A DNA stretch of 38,373 nt, taken from the NCBI GenBank assembly GCA_016212965.1, contig JACRDA010000020.1, forward strand, positions 1 to 38,373. Reading direction: 5' to 3'. The notes below the pieces were generated by a model. That model saw only the letters and a list, made by a program, of their open reading frames with translations, had not been told where the DNA came from and ran no database searches. Of the stretch, positions 1 to 7,368 are shown piece after piece. Each line of letters opens with the position of its first letter. Positions within the stretch are counted from its first letter, which is position 1. Source of the DNA: Myxococcales bacterium (GTDB taxonomy: Bacteria > Myxococcota_A > Polyangia > Polyangiales > Polyangiaceae). The position numbers and the translations under genes are program-made.

Positions 1-579
1 CCCGAGCTCGGCGAGGAGCGCGGCGTCGGCGGCCAGGCGGGCGGCCGCCTCGCGCAGGCACCCGTTGCGGGCGCGCGCCCCGGCCGCCGCCGTCTCCGAT
101 CGGAGTGCTCCGGGTGGCACGAGCGCGACCCAGGGCCGCTCCACGAGCGCGTGCCGGCCCGGCCAGCGCGCCGCGAGCGCCGCGGCCGTCTCGGTGGCCG
201 CCGGGTGGCTCGCGGCCGCGAGCACGAAGAACGCGTCCTCGCGGTGACGCCCGAGCACCTCGTCGCGCGCGCGCGCCGGGGTCGCAGCGTGCGTCGCGAG
301 CGCCCGATCGAGCGCGAGCCCGAGCTCGGCGCGTGCTGCCTCGGCGCGTGCCTCCGCGTCCTCCTCGTGCCCGTGCTCGTCCGGCTCCGGCTCGAACGCG
401 CCGACGGCCGCACGCGCCCGCGCGGCCACCACCGCGAGCACCTCTGCGCCGACGTGCGGCGAGCGCGCAAGCGCGAGCAGAGCGCGCGCGGGCCCCTGCT
501 CGGCGAGCGCGAGGTTCACGTCGGGCGCGTTGTCTTCGGGCCGCGCGGCCAGCTCGGCGAGGAGGTCGGGTGCGAGCAT
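1..579 (-). CDS. Hypothetical Ala/Leu-rich helical-repeat protein (partial, cut by left edge)
   Basis: An open frame of 193 codons starts at an ATG at 579 and runs off the left edge without a stop. The protein starts MLAPDLLAELAARPEDN and is almost entirely helical-looking, with short units such as LARSPHVGAEVLAVVAARA and LAAASHPAATETAAALAARW. These resemble HEAT or leucine-rich-variant repeats, but the match is weak. An acidic stretch (EPEPDEHGHEED) lies near residue 70. Codon use is typical for the region, with G or C in nearly all third positions. It is divergent from the MoxR ATPase gene with only 30 bases between the starts, so the two may share a promoter. No function can be assigned; a scaffold or adaptor for the neighbouring ATPase/VWA pair is only a guess. 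Confidence 0.6.
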   Translation of the reverse strand, partial: MLAPDLLAELAARPEDNAPDVNLALAEQGPARALLALARSPHVGAEVLAVVAARARAAVGAFEPEPDEHGHEEDAEARAEAARAELGLALDRALATHAATPARARDEVLGRHREDAFFVLAAASHPAATETAAALAARWPGRHALVERPWVALVPPGALRSETAAAGARARNGCLREAAARLAADAALLAELG

Positions 580-594
580 GCGCTGTCTGCCGCT

Positions 595-604
595 GCTATA
601 TAGC
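595..604. promoter_or_regulatory. Symmetrical TATATA element between divergent starts
   Basis: The 30-base gap between the divergent starts holds the perfect palindrome GCTATATAGC, the only AT-rich spot for hundreds of bases. Being symmetrical, TATATA can serve as a -10 box in both directions. Rightward transcription would begin at about 608-610, at the ATG of the MoxR gene, giving a leaderless message. Leftward transcription would begin about 10 bases before the ATG at 579. No Shine-Dalgarno sequence precedes either start. No clear -35 element was found. Confidence 0.35.
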
Positions 605-609
605 CCGAC

Positions 610-1698
610 ATGCTGGCGCTGAGCCCGCCGGAGCTCGTCGAGCTCATCGTGTCTCTGCCGCCGAGCCGCACCCCGTTCATCTGGGGCCCGCCCGGGATCG
701 GCAAGAGCGCGCTCGTGCGCGAGGCCGCCGAGCTCTGCGGCCTGCCGTGCGTGACCCTGCTCGGGACGCAGCTCGCCCCCGAAGATCTCATCGGCGTGCC
801 GCGCCTGCGAGCCCTCGACGCCGGCGGCGAGCGCTTTGCGACCGAGTTCTGCCCGCCGCGGGCCATCCTGCGGCCCGAGCCCTTCGTGCTCTTCATCGAC
901 GAGCTCAACAGCGCCGTCCCCGACGTGCAGAAGGCCTTCTACTCGCTCATCCTCGACCGCCGCCTCGGCGACTACGAGCTGCCCGAGGGCTCGCGCGTCG
1001 TCGGCGCCGGCAACCGCATCGAGGACCGCGCGCTCGTGCGGCCGATGGCGACGGCGCTCGCCAACCGCATGCTCCACGTGGCGCTCGAGCCGAACGCCGA
1101 TGCGTGGCTCGGCTGGGCCGCGGGCGCCGGCCTGCACGCCCTCGTGCTCGCCTTCGTGCGCGCGCGCCCCGAGCGGTTGTGCGAGCCGCCGCCGAGCGAC
1201 GCCACGCCCGCCTACCCGACCCCGCGCGCCTGGCACATGCTGAGCGACGCGCTCGACAGCGTCGGCGAGGATCTGTGGCCCGCCGTCGCCGCCGGCTGCG
1301 TGGGGGATCGCGCGGGCGCCGAGTTCGCCGCGCTCGCACGCCGCGCGCGCCTCGCCCCGTCCCTCGACGAGCTCGCCGCGGGGCGTGCGCGCGTGCCGGA
1401 CGATCCCGATCTGCTCTACTTCCTCGGCGCCGCGTGCCTCGCGCGGCTCGGCTCCGCGTCGCCCGACGACGGCCGCCTCGTGGGCCGCGCGCTCGCCGCC
1501 GTCGCGCTCGTGAGCAAGGAGGTCGCCGCGTGGGTGGTCGACACGGCGCTTCGCCGCAGCGACGACCGGCCCGCGCGCGTCGCCTTCGTCGCGCACCTGC
1601 GCGCCTCGGGCTCGCCGGTGCTCGCCGACATCGTGCGGCTCGGCCGCTTCGTCGCGGACGCGCCGAGCGCGACTACGCTTGGTGTCGGCGCCGACTGA
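610..1698 (+). CDS. MoxR-family AAA ATPase
   Basis: A 362-residue AAA+ ATPase of the MoxR type. The Walker A motif is GPPGIGKSA near residue 26 and the Walker B region is FVLFIDELNSA near residue 93. The sensor region reads VVGAGNRIED, and a conserved arginine segment (ALANRMLHV) follows. The C-terminal third is a helical lid domain. MoxR ATPases usually act as chaperone-like remodelers with a VWA-domain partner, often to load metals or mature protein complexes. Here the next gene, 13 bases downstream, encodes exactly such a partner. The ATG has no Shine-Dalgarno sequence and may be translated from a leaderless message. The client is unknown. Confidence 0.88.
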   Translation: MLALSPPELVELIVSLPPSRTPFIWGPPGIGKSALVREAAELCGLPCVTLLGTQLAPEDLIGVPRLRALDAGGERFATEFCPPRAILRPEPFVLFIDELNSAVPDVQKAFYSLILDRRLGDYELPEGSRVVGAGNRIEDRALVRPMATALANRMLHVALEPNADAWLGWAAGAGLHALVLAFVRARPERLCEPPPSDATPAYPTPRAWHMLSDALDSVGEDLWPAVAAGCVGDRAGAEFAALARRARLAPSLDELAAGRARVPDDPDLLYFLGAACLARLGSASPDDGRLVGRALAAVALVSKEVAAWVVDTALRRSDDRPARVAFVAHLRASGSPVLADIVRLGRFVADAPSATTLGVGAD

Positions 1699-1711
1699 CG
1701 GGAGGCCCCGC

Positions 1712-2974
1712 GTGCCGAGCGCGCCCGAGCGACCCGCGTCCCCGCCGCCGACCGACCCGGACGAGCGCGCGCGCGCGGCGCGCGACAAGATCGCGGCCGC
1801 GCGGGTGTGGCTCCTCCGCGACAAGCCCTTCTTCGGTGTGCTCGCACGCGCGCTGCGCGTCGAGCCGAGTCGCGCCGTGGCGGGGATGCGCCTGCACCCC
1901 GACGATCGGCTCGAGACCCACCCCGAGGCCGTGCTCGCGGCGCGCTTCCCGGCCGTCTGCGCCCGGCTCGCTCACGTCTCGCTCCACGCCGCGCTCGGGG
2001 CGCTCGCGCGCCGTCGCGACCGCGAGCCACGGCGCTGGAACCTGGCGCACGATCTCGCCGTCGCGCCGCTGCTCGCCGCGGCACGCCTCGGCGTCGGCCC
2101 CACGTCGGGCGGGCCCGTCCCTCTCGCCCTCGAGCCGGGCGCGAGCGCCGAGGCGTACTACGAGCTCCTGCCCTCCGATGGCGCGCCGGACGCCGCGTGG
2201 TGCGATCTCTGCGATCCACCCGGCGCCGAGGGCGCGCGGGCCGCGGCGTCCGAGGCGGCATGCGCCGGCACCGACGCCCGCGCGCGCGAGCTCGGCTGGC
2301 GCCTGCGCCTCGCGGCGGCCTTCGAGGAGGAGCTCGCGAGCGGCGGCAAGAGCTTCGGCGACCGACCCGCCTGGGTGGACGAGCTCGTGCGCGCGAGCCT
2401 CGAGCCGCCCCAGCACTGGTCGGCGGAGCTGCAGCGCTCGCTCGGCGCGCTCGCGCGGGTCGGGCGCACCTGGCTCCGCCCGTCGCGGCGCACGAGCGCC
2501 CTCTTCGATCCCGAGCTGGGATGGCCGGAGCTCGTCACGATGCCCGGCCGTCGCGTCGATCCCGGCGGCCGGCTCGTCATCGTGCTCGATACCTCGGGCT
2601 CGGTGAGCACGGCCGAGCTCGCGCGCTTCCTCGGCGTCGTCGCCTCGGTCGCCTGTGCCGAGGGGATCGACGAGGTGCGGCTCGTGCAGTGCGACGCGGT
2701 CGTCGCCTCCGACGAGGTGCTCGACACGGCCTCGCTCGGCGTCGCGCCCGTCGCGGTGCACGGCCGTGGCGGCACGGACTACCGCCCTCCGCTCGAGCTT
2801 CTCGCGCGCGAGGCCGCGCGCGGCGAGCGCTTCACGGTGATCTACCTCACCGACCTCGCGGGCCGCTTCCCGGACCAGCTGGCGCCGGCGCTCGAGGTGC
2901 TCTGGGTGGTGCCGCGCCGCGCCGCGGGAGCAGCGCCTTTCGGCCGTGTCGTCGTGATGGGCGATCGCGCCTGA
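1712..2974 (+). CDS. VWA-like / DUF2201-type putative metallopeptidase partner of MoxR
   Basis: A 420-residue protein resembling the DUF2201 family (putative metal-dependent peptidase N-domain plus VWA-like C-domain). The GTG at 1712 is chosen because GGGAGG lies 7 bases upstream; a TTG at 1679 would overlap the ATPase gene. The N-terminal part has the family's helix with a zinc-site pattern, but reads HVSLH at residues 88-92, so the catalytic Glu of HExxH is Val. The downstream WNLAHD matches the usual WNxAxD. The C-terminal part is VWA-like with a MIDAS motif, DTSGS, then GRGGTDY and a YLTD strand. It sits in a two-gene operon with the MoxR ATPase and is probably its substrate adaptor. Enzymatic activity looks lost. 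Confidence 0.8.
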   Translation: MPSAPERPASPPPTDPDERARAARDKIAAARVWLLRDKPFFGVLARALRVEPSRAVAGMRLHPDDRLETHPEAVLAARFPAVCARLAHVSLHAALGALARRRDREPRRWNLAHDLAVAPLLAAARLGVGPTSGGPVPLALEPGASAEAYYELLPSDGAPDAAWCDLCDPPGAEGARAAASEAACAGTDARARELGWRLRLAAAFEEELASGGKSFGDRPAWVDELVRASLEPPQHWSAELQRSLGALARVGRTWLRPSRRTSALFDPELGWPELVTMPGRRVDPGGRLVIVLDTSGSVSTAELARFLGVVASVACAEGIDEVRLVQCDAVVASDEVLDTASLGVAPVAVHGRGGTDYRPPLELLAREAARGERFTVIYLTDLAGRFPDQLAPALEVLWVVPRRAAGAAPFGRVVVMGDRA

Positions 2975-3205
2975 GGCTGCGCGCCCACCGACCCACAAAA
3001 TGAAAACAGCGCCTAAGCGGACCTGGGGGGGGAAGGTCTCCGCCGAGACGCTGGGCCCTGTACTTGCACTTGCCGTGCCACAGCCAAACCGATGGGATTC
3101 CCAGTGGATGGCATGAACTGTTGACCGGCGTCATTTCAAGAACGAAATTGCACCGGACAACCTTGAACGGTTCTGCGGCGCGCTTACTGACCGTCTGGTC
3201 ATCCT
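2975..3205. other. Convergent intergenic gap with lower GC
   Basis: This gap separates the convergent VWA-like gene and hemE. It is visibly less GC-rich than its flanks, with A/T-rich words such as aaaatgaaaaca. A short dyad TGACC-gtct-GGTCA at 3188-3201 lies just past the hemE stop and could be a weak terminator, but no T-run follows. A 63-codon open frame on the plus strand overlaps the end of hemE and shows no family resemblance; it is not called as a gene. Nothing else is recognisable. Confidence 0.4.
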
Positions 3206-4258
3206 TCATTCGGTCGGCGCGGGTGGCCGAGCGTACGCGTGCACGGCCTCGATGACGGCCTGCACCGTCTCGACGGGCGTCTCGGGGATGATGCCGTGAC
3301 CGAGGTTGAAGATGTGCCCCGGTCGACCCGCCGCGCGCTCGAGCACGCGGTGGGCGCGCGCGATGGCGACCTCCTTCGGTGCGCAGAGGAGCAGGGGGTC
3401 GAGATTGCCCTGCACCGCGCGGTCGTAGCCGATGCGCTGCCAGGCCACGTCGAGCGGCAAGCGCCAGTCGACGCCGAGGACGGTGCCGCCGGCCTCGCGC
3501 TGCAGCTCGAGCAGGCTCGTCGTGTCCGTGCCGAAGTGGATGACGGGCACGCCCGTCTTCTCGAGATCCTGGAGGATGTGCGCCACGTAGGGCTGCACGT
3601 GCTCGCGGTAGTCCTCCGGCGCGAGCGAGCCCACCCACGAGTCGAAGAGCTGCACCGCCTGGGCGCCCGCCTCGACCTGTGCCCGCAGGAAGGTGCGCAC
3701 GACCTCGCTCACCTTGGTCATGAGCAGCTTCCAGCTGTCGGGGTCGCGCCACATGAGCTCCTTCGTGAGCCGGTAGCTCGACGATTTGCCGCCCTCGATG
3801 AGGTAGCTCGCCACGGTGAAGGGCGCGCCGGCGAAGCCGATGAGCGGCTTCTTGCCGTCGAGCTCGCGCCGGATGAGGCGGATGGCGTCGAGCACGTAGC
3901 CGAGGCCTTCGCGCGGCTCGAACACGCGCAGCCGCTCAATGTCGGCGCGGCTGCGCACCGGCTGGTGGATGACCGGCCCCTCGCCCTTGGCGAACTCGAA
4001 GGGCGCGCCCATGGGCTCGAGCGGCAACAGGATGTCGGCGAAGAGGATCGCGGCGTCGACCCCGAGCCGCAGCGGCTGCAGCGTGACCTCGAGCGCGAGC
4101 TCGGGCGTCTTGCAGATCTCGAGCATCGAGTGCTTGGCGCGGAGCGCGCGGTACTCGGCCATGTAGCGGCCGGCCTGCCGCATGAACCACACGGGCGTGG
4201 TGTCGGTCGGCTCGCGTCGGCAGGCTCGGAGAAAGCGGTCCCACATGGGCCGGTACAT
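3206..4258 (-). CDS. hemE: Uroporphyrinogen decarboxylase
   Basis: HemE removes the four acetate carboxyl groups of uroporphyrinogen III to give coproporphyrinogen III, a cytosolic step of heme synthesis. The protein is 350 residues, close to the usual 340-355. Signature segments are present: FMRQAGRYMAEYR near residue 25 with the substrate-binding arginines, ILFADILLPLEPMG with the catalytic Asp at about 75, QLFDSWVG, and FNLGHGI near the C-terminus with its conserved His. The ATG at 4258 is taken; an ATG four codons later is equally possible because neither has a clear Shine-Dalgarno sequence. It stands alone, with no other heme gene beside it, and diverges from a small lipoprotein gene. 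Confidence 0.96.
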   Translation of the reverse strand: MYRPMWDRFLRACRREPTDTTPVWFMRQAGRYMAEYRALRAKHSMLEICKTPELALEVTLQPLRLGVDAAILFADILLPLEPMGAPFEFAKGEGPVIHQPVRSRADIERLRVFEPREGLGYVLDAIRLIRRELDGKKPLIGFAGAPFTVASYLIEGGKSSSYRLTKELMWRDPDSWKLLMTKVSEVVRTFLRAQVEAGAQAVQLFDSWVGSLAPEDYREHVQPYVAHILQDLEKTGVPVIHFGTDTTSLLELQREAGGTVLGVDWRLPLDVAWQRIGYDRAVQGNLDPLLLCAPKEVAIARAHRVLERAAGRPGHIFNLGHGIIPETPVETVQAVIEAVHAYARPPAPTE

Positions 4259-4345
4259 GCCACAGTTTCGCCCCGTCACGAAGTCGCGCGCGCCGGGGCG
4301 CCGGCGCGATTGCAGCCGCGCCGCGCATCCGATACCGAGATCGGG

Positions 4346-4720
4346 ATGAAGCGCCCGCTCTTCGCCACCGCCCTCGCCTCCATGCTCCTCGCTCTGTCCG
4401 CCGTGCACTGCGGTCCGCCGCGGCAGATGCAGCCCCCCGTCATCGAGGACACGGGCAAGAAGGACATGGCGCCGGACGAGCCCGGCCCGGCGCCGGCGAA
4501 GACCGCCACCGAGGCCGCGGCGAGCGCGAGCGCCGCCGCGAGCCCGGTCGACGCCGACCGGCGCGTCGAGTGCTGCGCCCAGTGCAAGACCGGCCTCGCG
4601 AAGGACAACAGCGGCGACAAGCCCGACAAGATCCCCTGCGCCGAGCTCACGAGCGACCTCAACCCCTGGTGCATGTCGTGGTTCAAGAAGAACCCGCTCA
4701 TGGCCTCGGAGTGCCAGTAG
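4346..4720 (+). CDS. Small Cys-rich putative lipoprotein
   Basis: A 124-residue protein with a signal peptide (MKRPLFATALASMLLALSA) and a Cys at residue 22 in a lipobox-like VHC context. A Pro/Ala/Ser-rich linker (ASASAAAS) leads to a compact C-terminal domain with six cysteines in the pattern CCxxC...C...C...C, ending in SECQ. The cysteines could form disulfides outside the cytoplasm; no known family was recognised. It ends 13 bases before apbE, so the two are probably co-transcribed. A role linked to flavinylated or redox proteins is suggested only by this neighbour. Confidence 0.7.
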   Translation: MKRPLFATALASMLLALSAVHCGPPRQMQPPVIEDTGKKDMAPDEPGPAPAKTATEAAASASAAASPVDADRRVECCAQCKTGLAKDNSGDKPDKIPCAELTSDLNPWCMSWFKKNPLMASECQ

Positions 4721-4733
4721 CCGCGAGCCTGCG

Positions 4734-5945
4734 GTGACCGGCCGGTCGTTCTCGCGGAGCCGCTCCGGCGGGCTCTTCGCGCTCGGTCTCTGCCTCGGTG
4801 TCTGCCTCGCGCTCGCGCCCGGCTGCCGTCGCAGGCAGCTGCCGCAGGCTCCGACCGAGCCCGTCACGTCGGGGAGCCCGTCGGCCAGCGTGTCGGCCAG
4901 CGTGTCGGCAAGCTCGTCCGCCGCGCCCGTCGCGTCCGCCACCGTCGGCGCGCTTCTGGCCCCACCGCCGTTCGACCACCAGCGGGTCGAGCTCGTCGAG
5001 CGCGCGATGGGCACGCGCATCGTGCTCGCGGCCTACACGGTGCCCGACCTCGACGCGGCGCGCGTCCGGGCGGCGCTCGAGGCGGCCTTCGCGGAGATCG
5101 TGCGCCTCGAAGCGCTCATGACGACGTGGCGCGACGACAGCGAGATCTCGAGGCTCAACCGCGCGGCCGGCAAGGGCGCCGTGACCCTGAGCCCCGACAC
5201 CTACGCGGTCCTCGACAAGAGCCTGTGGATCAGCCGCGCGTCCGAGGGCGTCTTCGACGTCACCTTCGCCTCGATGGGCAAGCTCTGGAAGTTCGACCAG
5301 GACCGCGAGGCACGCCTGCCGGATCGGAGCCTCGTCGAAACGGCGCGCCGCCGCATCGACTACCGCCGCATCACGCTCGATCCGGCGACGCGCGAGGCGC
5401 GCCTCACGAGCCCCGAGACGCAGGTGAACCTGGGCGGCATCGCCAAGGGCTACGCCATCGATCGCGCCGCCGAGGTCCTGCGTCGCGCCGGGCTCGCGGC
5501 CTTCTTCGCGCAGGCCGGCGGCGACCTCTACGTCGCCGGCAAGAAGCCGTGGGGCGAGCCGTGGCGCGTGGGCGTCCGCGACCCGCGCGGCCCGGACGGC
5601 TCGGCTTTCGCCATGCTCGCGGTCGAGGACCACGCCTTCTCGACCGCCGGCGACTACGAGCGCAGCTTCATCCTCGACGGCAAGCGCTACCACCACATCC
5701 TCGACCCGCGCACCGGCTGGCCCGCGACGGCGAGCCGCAGCGTCACCATCTGGGCCGAGGACGCCCTGACCGCCGACGCCATCGACGACGCCGTCTTCAT
5801 CCTCGGCCCCGACAAGGGCCTCGCGCTCGTCGAGTCGATCGACGGCTGCGGCGCCGTCATCGTCGACGCCGCGAACAAGGTCTGGGTGAGCCGACGCCTC
5901 GAGAAGCTCGTCGAGCTGCGGCAGCCGCCGACGGAGGGGATCTGA
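4734..5945 (+). CDS. apbE: FAD:protein FMN transferase (ApbE), lipoprotein
   Basis: ApbE transfers FMN from FAD to a threonine of target proteins such as NqrC/RnfG-type subunits, in the periplasm. The 403-residue product has a signal peptide ending in LAPGC, with the lipid-attachment Cys at 31, then a Ser/Ala-rich linker. The ApbE fold follows: AMGTRI, TWRDDSEISRLN, NLGGIAKGYAID, QAGGDLYV, STAGDYERS, HHILDPRTG and the metal-binding ALTADAIDDAVFILG. The start is a GTG. No flavinylation target is visible in the window. The linker DNA carries short direct repeats (gtcggccagcgt). The preceding Cys-rich lipoprotein gene is the likely operon partner. Confidence 0.93.
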   Translation: MTGRSFSRSRSGGLFALGLCLGVCLALAPGCRRRQLPQAPTEPVTSGSPSASVSASVSASSSAAPVASATVGALLAPPPFDHQRVELVERAMGTRIVLAAYTVPDLDAARVRAALEAAFAEIVRLEALMTTWRDDSEISRLNRAAGKGAVTLSPDTYAVLDKSLWISRASEGVFDVTFASMGKLWKFDQDREARLPDRSLVETARRRIDYRRITLDPATREARLTSPETQVNLGGIAKGYAIDRAAEVLRRAGLAAFFAQAGGDLYVAGKKPWGEPWRVGVRDPRGPDGSAFAMLAVEDHAFSTAGDYERSFILDGKRYHHILDPRTGWPATASRSVTIWAEDALTADAIDDAVFILGPDKGLALVESIDGCGAVIVDAANKVWVSRRLEKLVELRQPPTEGI

Positions 5946-5946
5946 G

Positions 5947-5973
5947 AGGGCGCGGCGGCGAGGCACGCGCCCT
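5947..5973. terminator. Hairpin between convergent genes (candidate bidirectional terminator)
   Basis: A perfect 8-bp inverted repeat, AGGGCGCG / CGCGCCCT, with an 11-base loop lies in the 38-base gap between the ends of apbE and the convergent lipoprotein gene. It could stop transcription from both sides. There is no T-run, so termination might need Rho. Confidence 0.45.
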
Positions 5974-5983
5974 GCGGTGACGC

Positions 5984-7204
5984 TTACTGCAGGTTCAGGT
6001 GGAGCCAGTACTCGCCCGACTCGTAGCCCGGCGGGTCGTTGCCGTAGTAGCCATCGACGACGATGAAGTAGCTCGAGCCCGCGACGACCGGGAAGGAGAT
6101 GGTCACCGGATCGCCGAGGTTCACGCCGGCGCCGAGGGTGATGTACCCGGGTCCGCCGCACGTTGCAGGGTTCGGGCCCTGATACGCGTAGAGCACGCGG
6201 TCCCAGCAGGCCGGATCGAGAATCGGATCCGGGTACGGCGACGTGGCGCAGACGTTGTCGATGTTGAACTTGTCCATACCGATCGTGGCCGTGAGCGTGC
6301 CGCTGTCGGCCGGCATGACGAGCACGACGCGGTCGTTCGAGCCACAGCCCTCGGCCGGCGAGTTCACGCAGTCGGTGGACCCGCTGAGGTCGTCGAGGTT
6401 GGCGGTGGTCCACCCGTGGAGGAAGATCGGGGTGTTCGCGCTGACCGGCGCGACCTCCGGATTGGCGCAGTCCTCGAATTGGCCGGTCTCGAGACTGCAG
6501 TTGGCGCAGCCGTCGTTGGCGAGGGCGTTACCGTCGTCGCACTCCTCGCTCACGTTCACGACGCTGTCGCCACACGCGGCTGCCGTGAAGTTCACGTTCA
6601 GGGTGTAGGTTCCACCCGAGGCGGCGGAGCCGTCCACGACCACGTAGTAGGTGCCGGGGGTCACGGCCGTGGCGATGCTCTCGGTCGTCGGGCTCGCCGG
6701 GAAATTGAAGTCTGCGCACCAGATCGACGACGCCGCGTCGCCGCATGTCCCCTGCTGGATGTAGAGCACGGGGTCGAGACTGCTCGTGCTCGACACCGAC
6801 AGCTTCAGCGTGCCCGCCGTCTGCACGTCGAGCGCGTAGACCATGTCCGGGCCTGTGGCGTTGCCGCAGAACGACTGGTAGTCGTCGACGCCCAGGGTGG
6901 TGTCGCCCGTGAGGAAGTACGAGGTGGGACCGTTGAGCACGTAGGGGTCTCCGGGGCACGTGTCGGTCCCGCTTGGCTCGGGCGTCCCGCCGGTGCCGCC
7001 CCCGCCCACGGCACCCGTGCCGCCGGTGCCGCCGGTGTCACCGCCGGAGCCGGCCGTGCCGCCCCCGCCGGTGCTCGACGTGCTCGACGTCGTGGTCGAG
7101 GTGGTGATCGGGTTCGTCTCGACGTCCGTCTTGCACGCGCCCGTGAGCGCCATGCCAGCTCCCGCGAGAACCACCGCCGAAGCCCACAGAAGCTGCCGTG
7201 TCAT
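5984..7204 (-). CDS. Secreted lipoprotein with DUF4215 Cys-rich repeat and PPC-like domains
   Basis: A 406-residue protein with a signal peptide (MTRQLLWASAVVLAGAGMAL) and a lipobox-like TGAC, followed by a long Thr/Ser/Gly linker. A domain near residues 90-200 resembles bacterial pre-peptidase C-terminal (PPC) beta-sandwiches (GTYYVVVDG, GTYTLNV). It is followed by CGDSVVNVSEECDDGNALANDGCANC, written here as CGDxVVNxxEECDDGN plus DGCxxC, a myxobacterial DUF4215 Cys-rich repeat. A second PPC-like domain ends in YFIVVDG and YWLHLNLQ. The start is supported by GAGGTGG upstream. It is probably a surface protein; no catalytic motif is seen, and the substrate or partner is unknown. Confidence 0.8.
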   Translation of the reverse strand: MTRQLLWASAVVLAGAGMALTGACKTDVETNPITTSTTTSSTSSTGGGGTAGSGGDTGGTGGTGAVGGGGTGGTPEPSGTDTCPGDPYVLNGPTSYFLTGDTTLGVDDYQSFCGNATGPDMVYALDVQTAGTLKLSVSSTSSLDPVLYIQQGTCGDAASSIWCADFNFPASPTTESIATAVTPGTYYVVVDGSAASGGTYTLNVNFTAAACGDSVVNVSEECDDGNALANDGCANCSLETGQFEDCANPEVAPVSANTPIFLHGWTTANLDDLSGSTDCVNSPAEGCGSNDRVVLVMPADSGTLTATIGMDKFNIDNVCATSPYPDPILDPACWDRVLYAYQGPNPATCGGPGYITLGAGVNLGDPVTISFPVVAGSSYFIVVDGYYGNDPPGYESGEYWLHLNLQ

Positions 7205-7276
7205 GCGCACCACCTCTACGTTCGTTGAGAAGGCTGCCGAGACGCGACTTCCCCGCCCTCGGCCGTACAAGAATGC

Positions 7277-7290
7277 GATACCCGAGTATC
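7277..7290. promoter_or_regulatory. Short dyad upstream of the DUF4215 lipoprotein
   Basis: GATAC-ccga-GTATC, a 5-bp dyad with a 4-base centre, lies 73 bases before the lipoprotein start in the 164-base gap between it and the lasso exporter gene. It could be an operator, but a dyad this short can arise by chance. Confidence 0.2.
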
Positions 7291-7368
7291 CCCTCTGGTT
7301 CCGGCAAGCGCAAGCGGGCCGGTAGCGGGGTTCCTGCTTCCGGCACCACGTGTGCCGCCCCCGAAGCC

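Noticed and set aside
3212-3245. A tRNA-like string (gcgcgggtggccgagcg) reminiscent of the start of tRNA-Ser/Leu
   Set aside because: It lies inside the hemE 3' end on the other strand; no anticodon stem, T-loop (GTTCGA-type) or acceptor pairing follows.
3064-3255. A 63-codon plus-strand frame in the gap before hemE
   Set aside because: No ribosome site, no family resemblance, poor third-position GC compared with neighbours, and it overlaps the hemE end.
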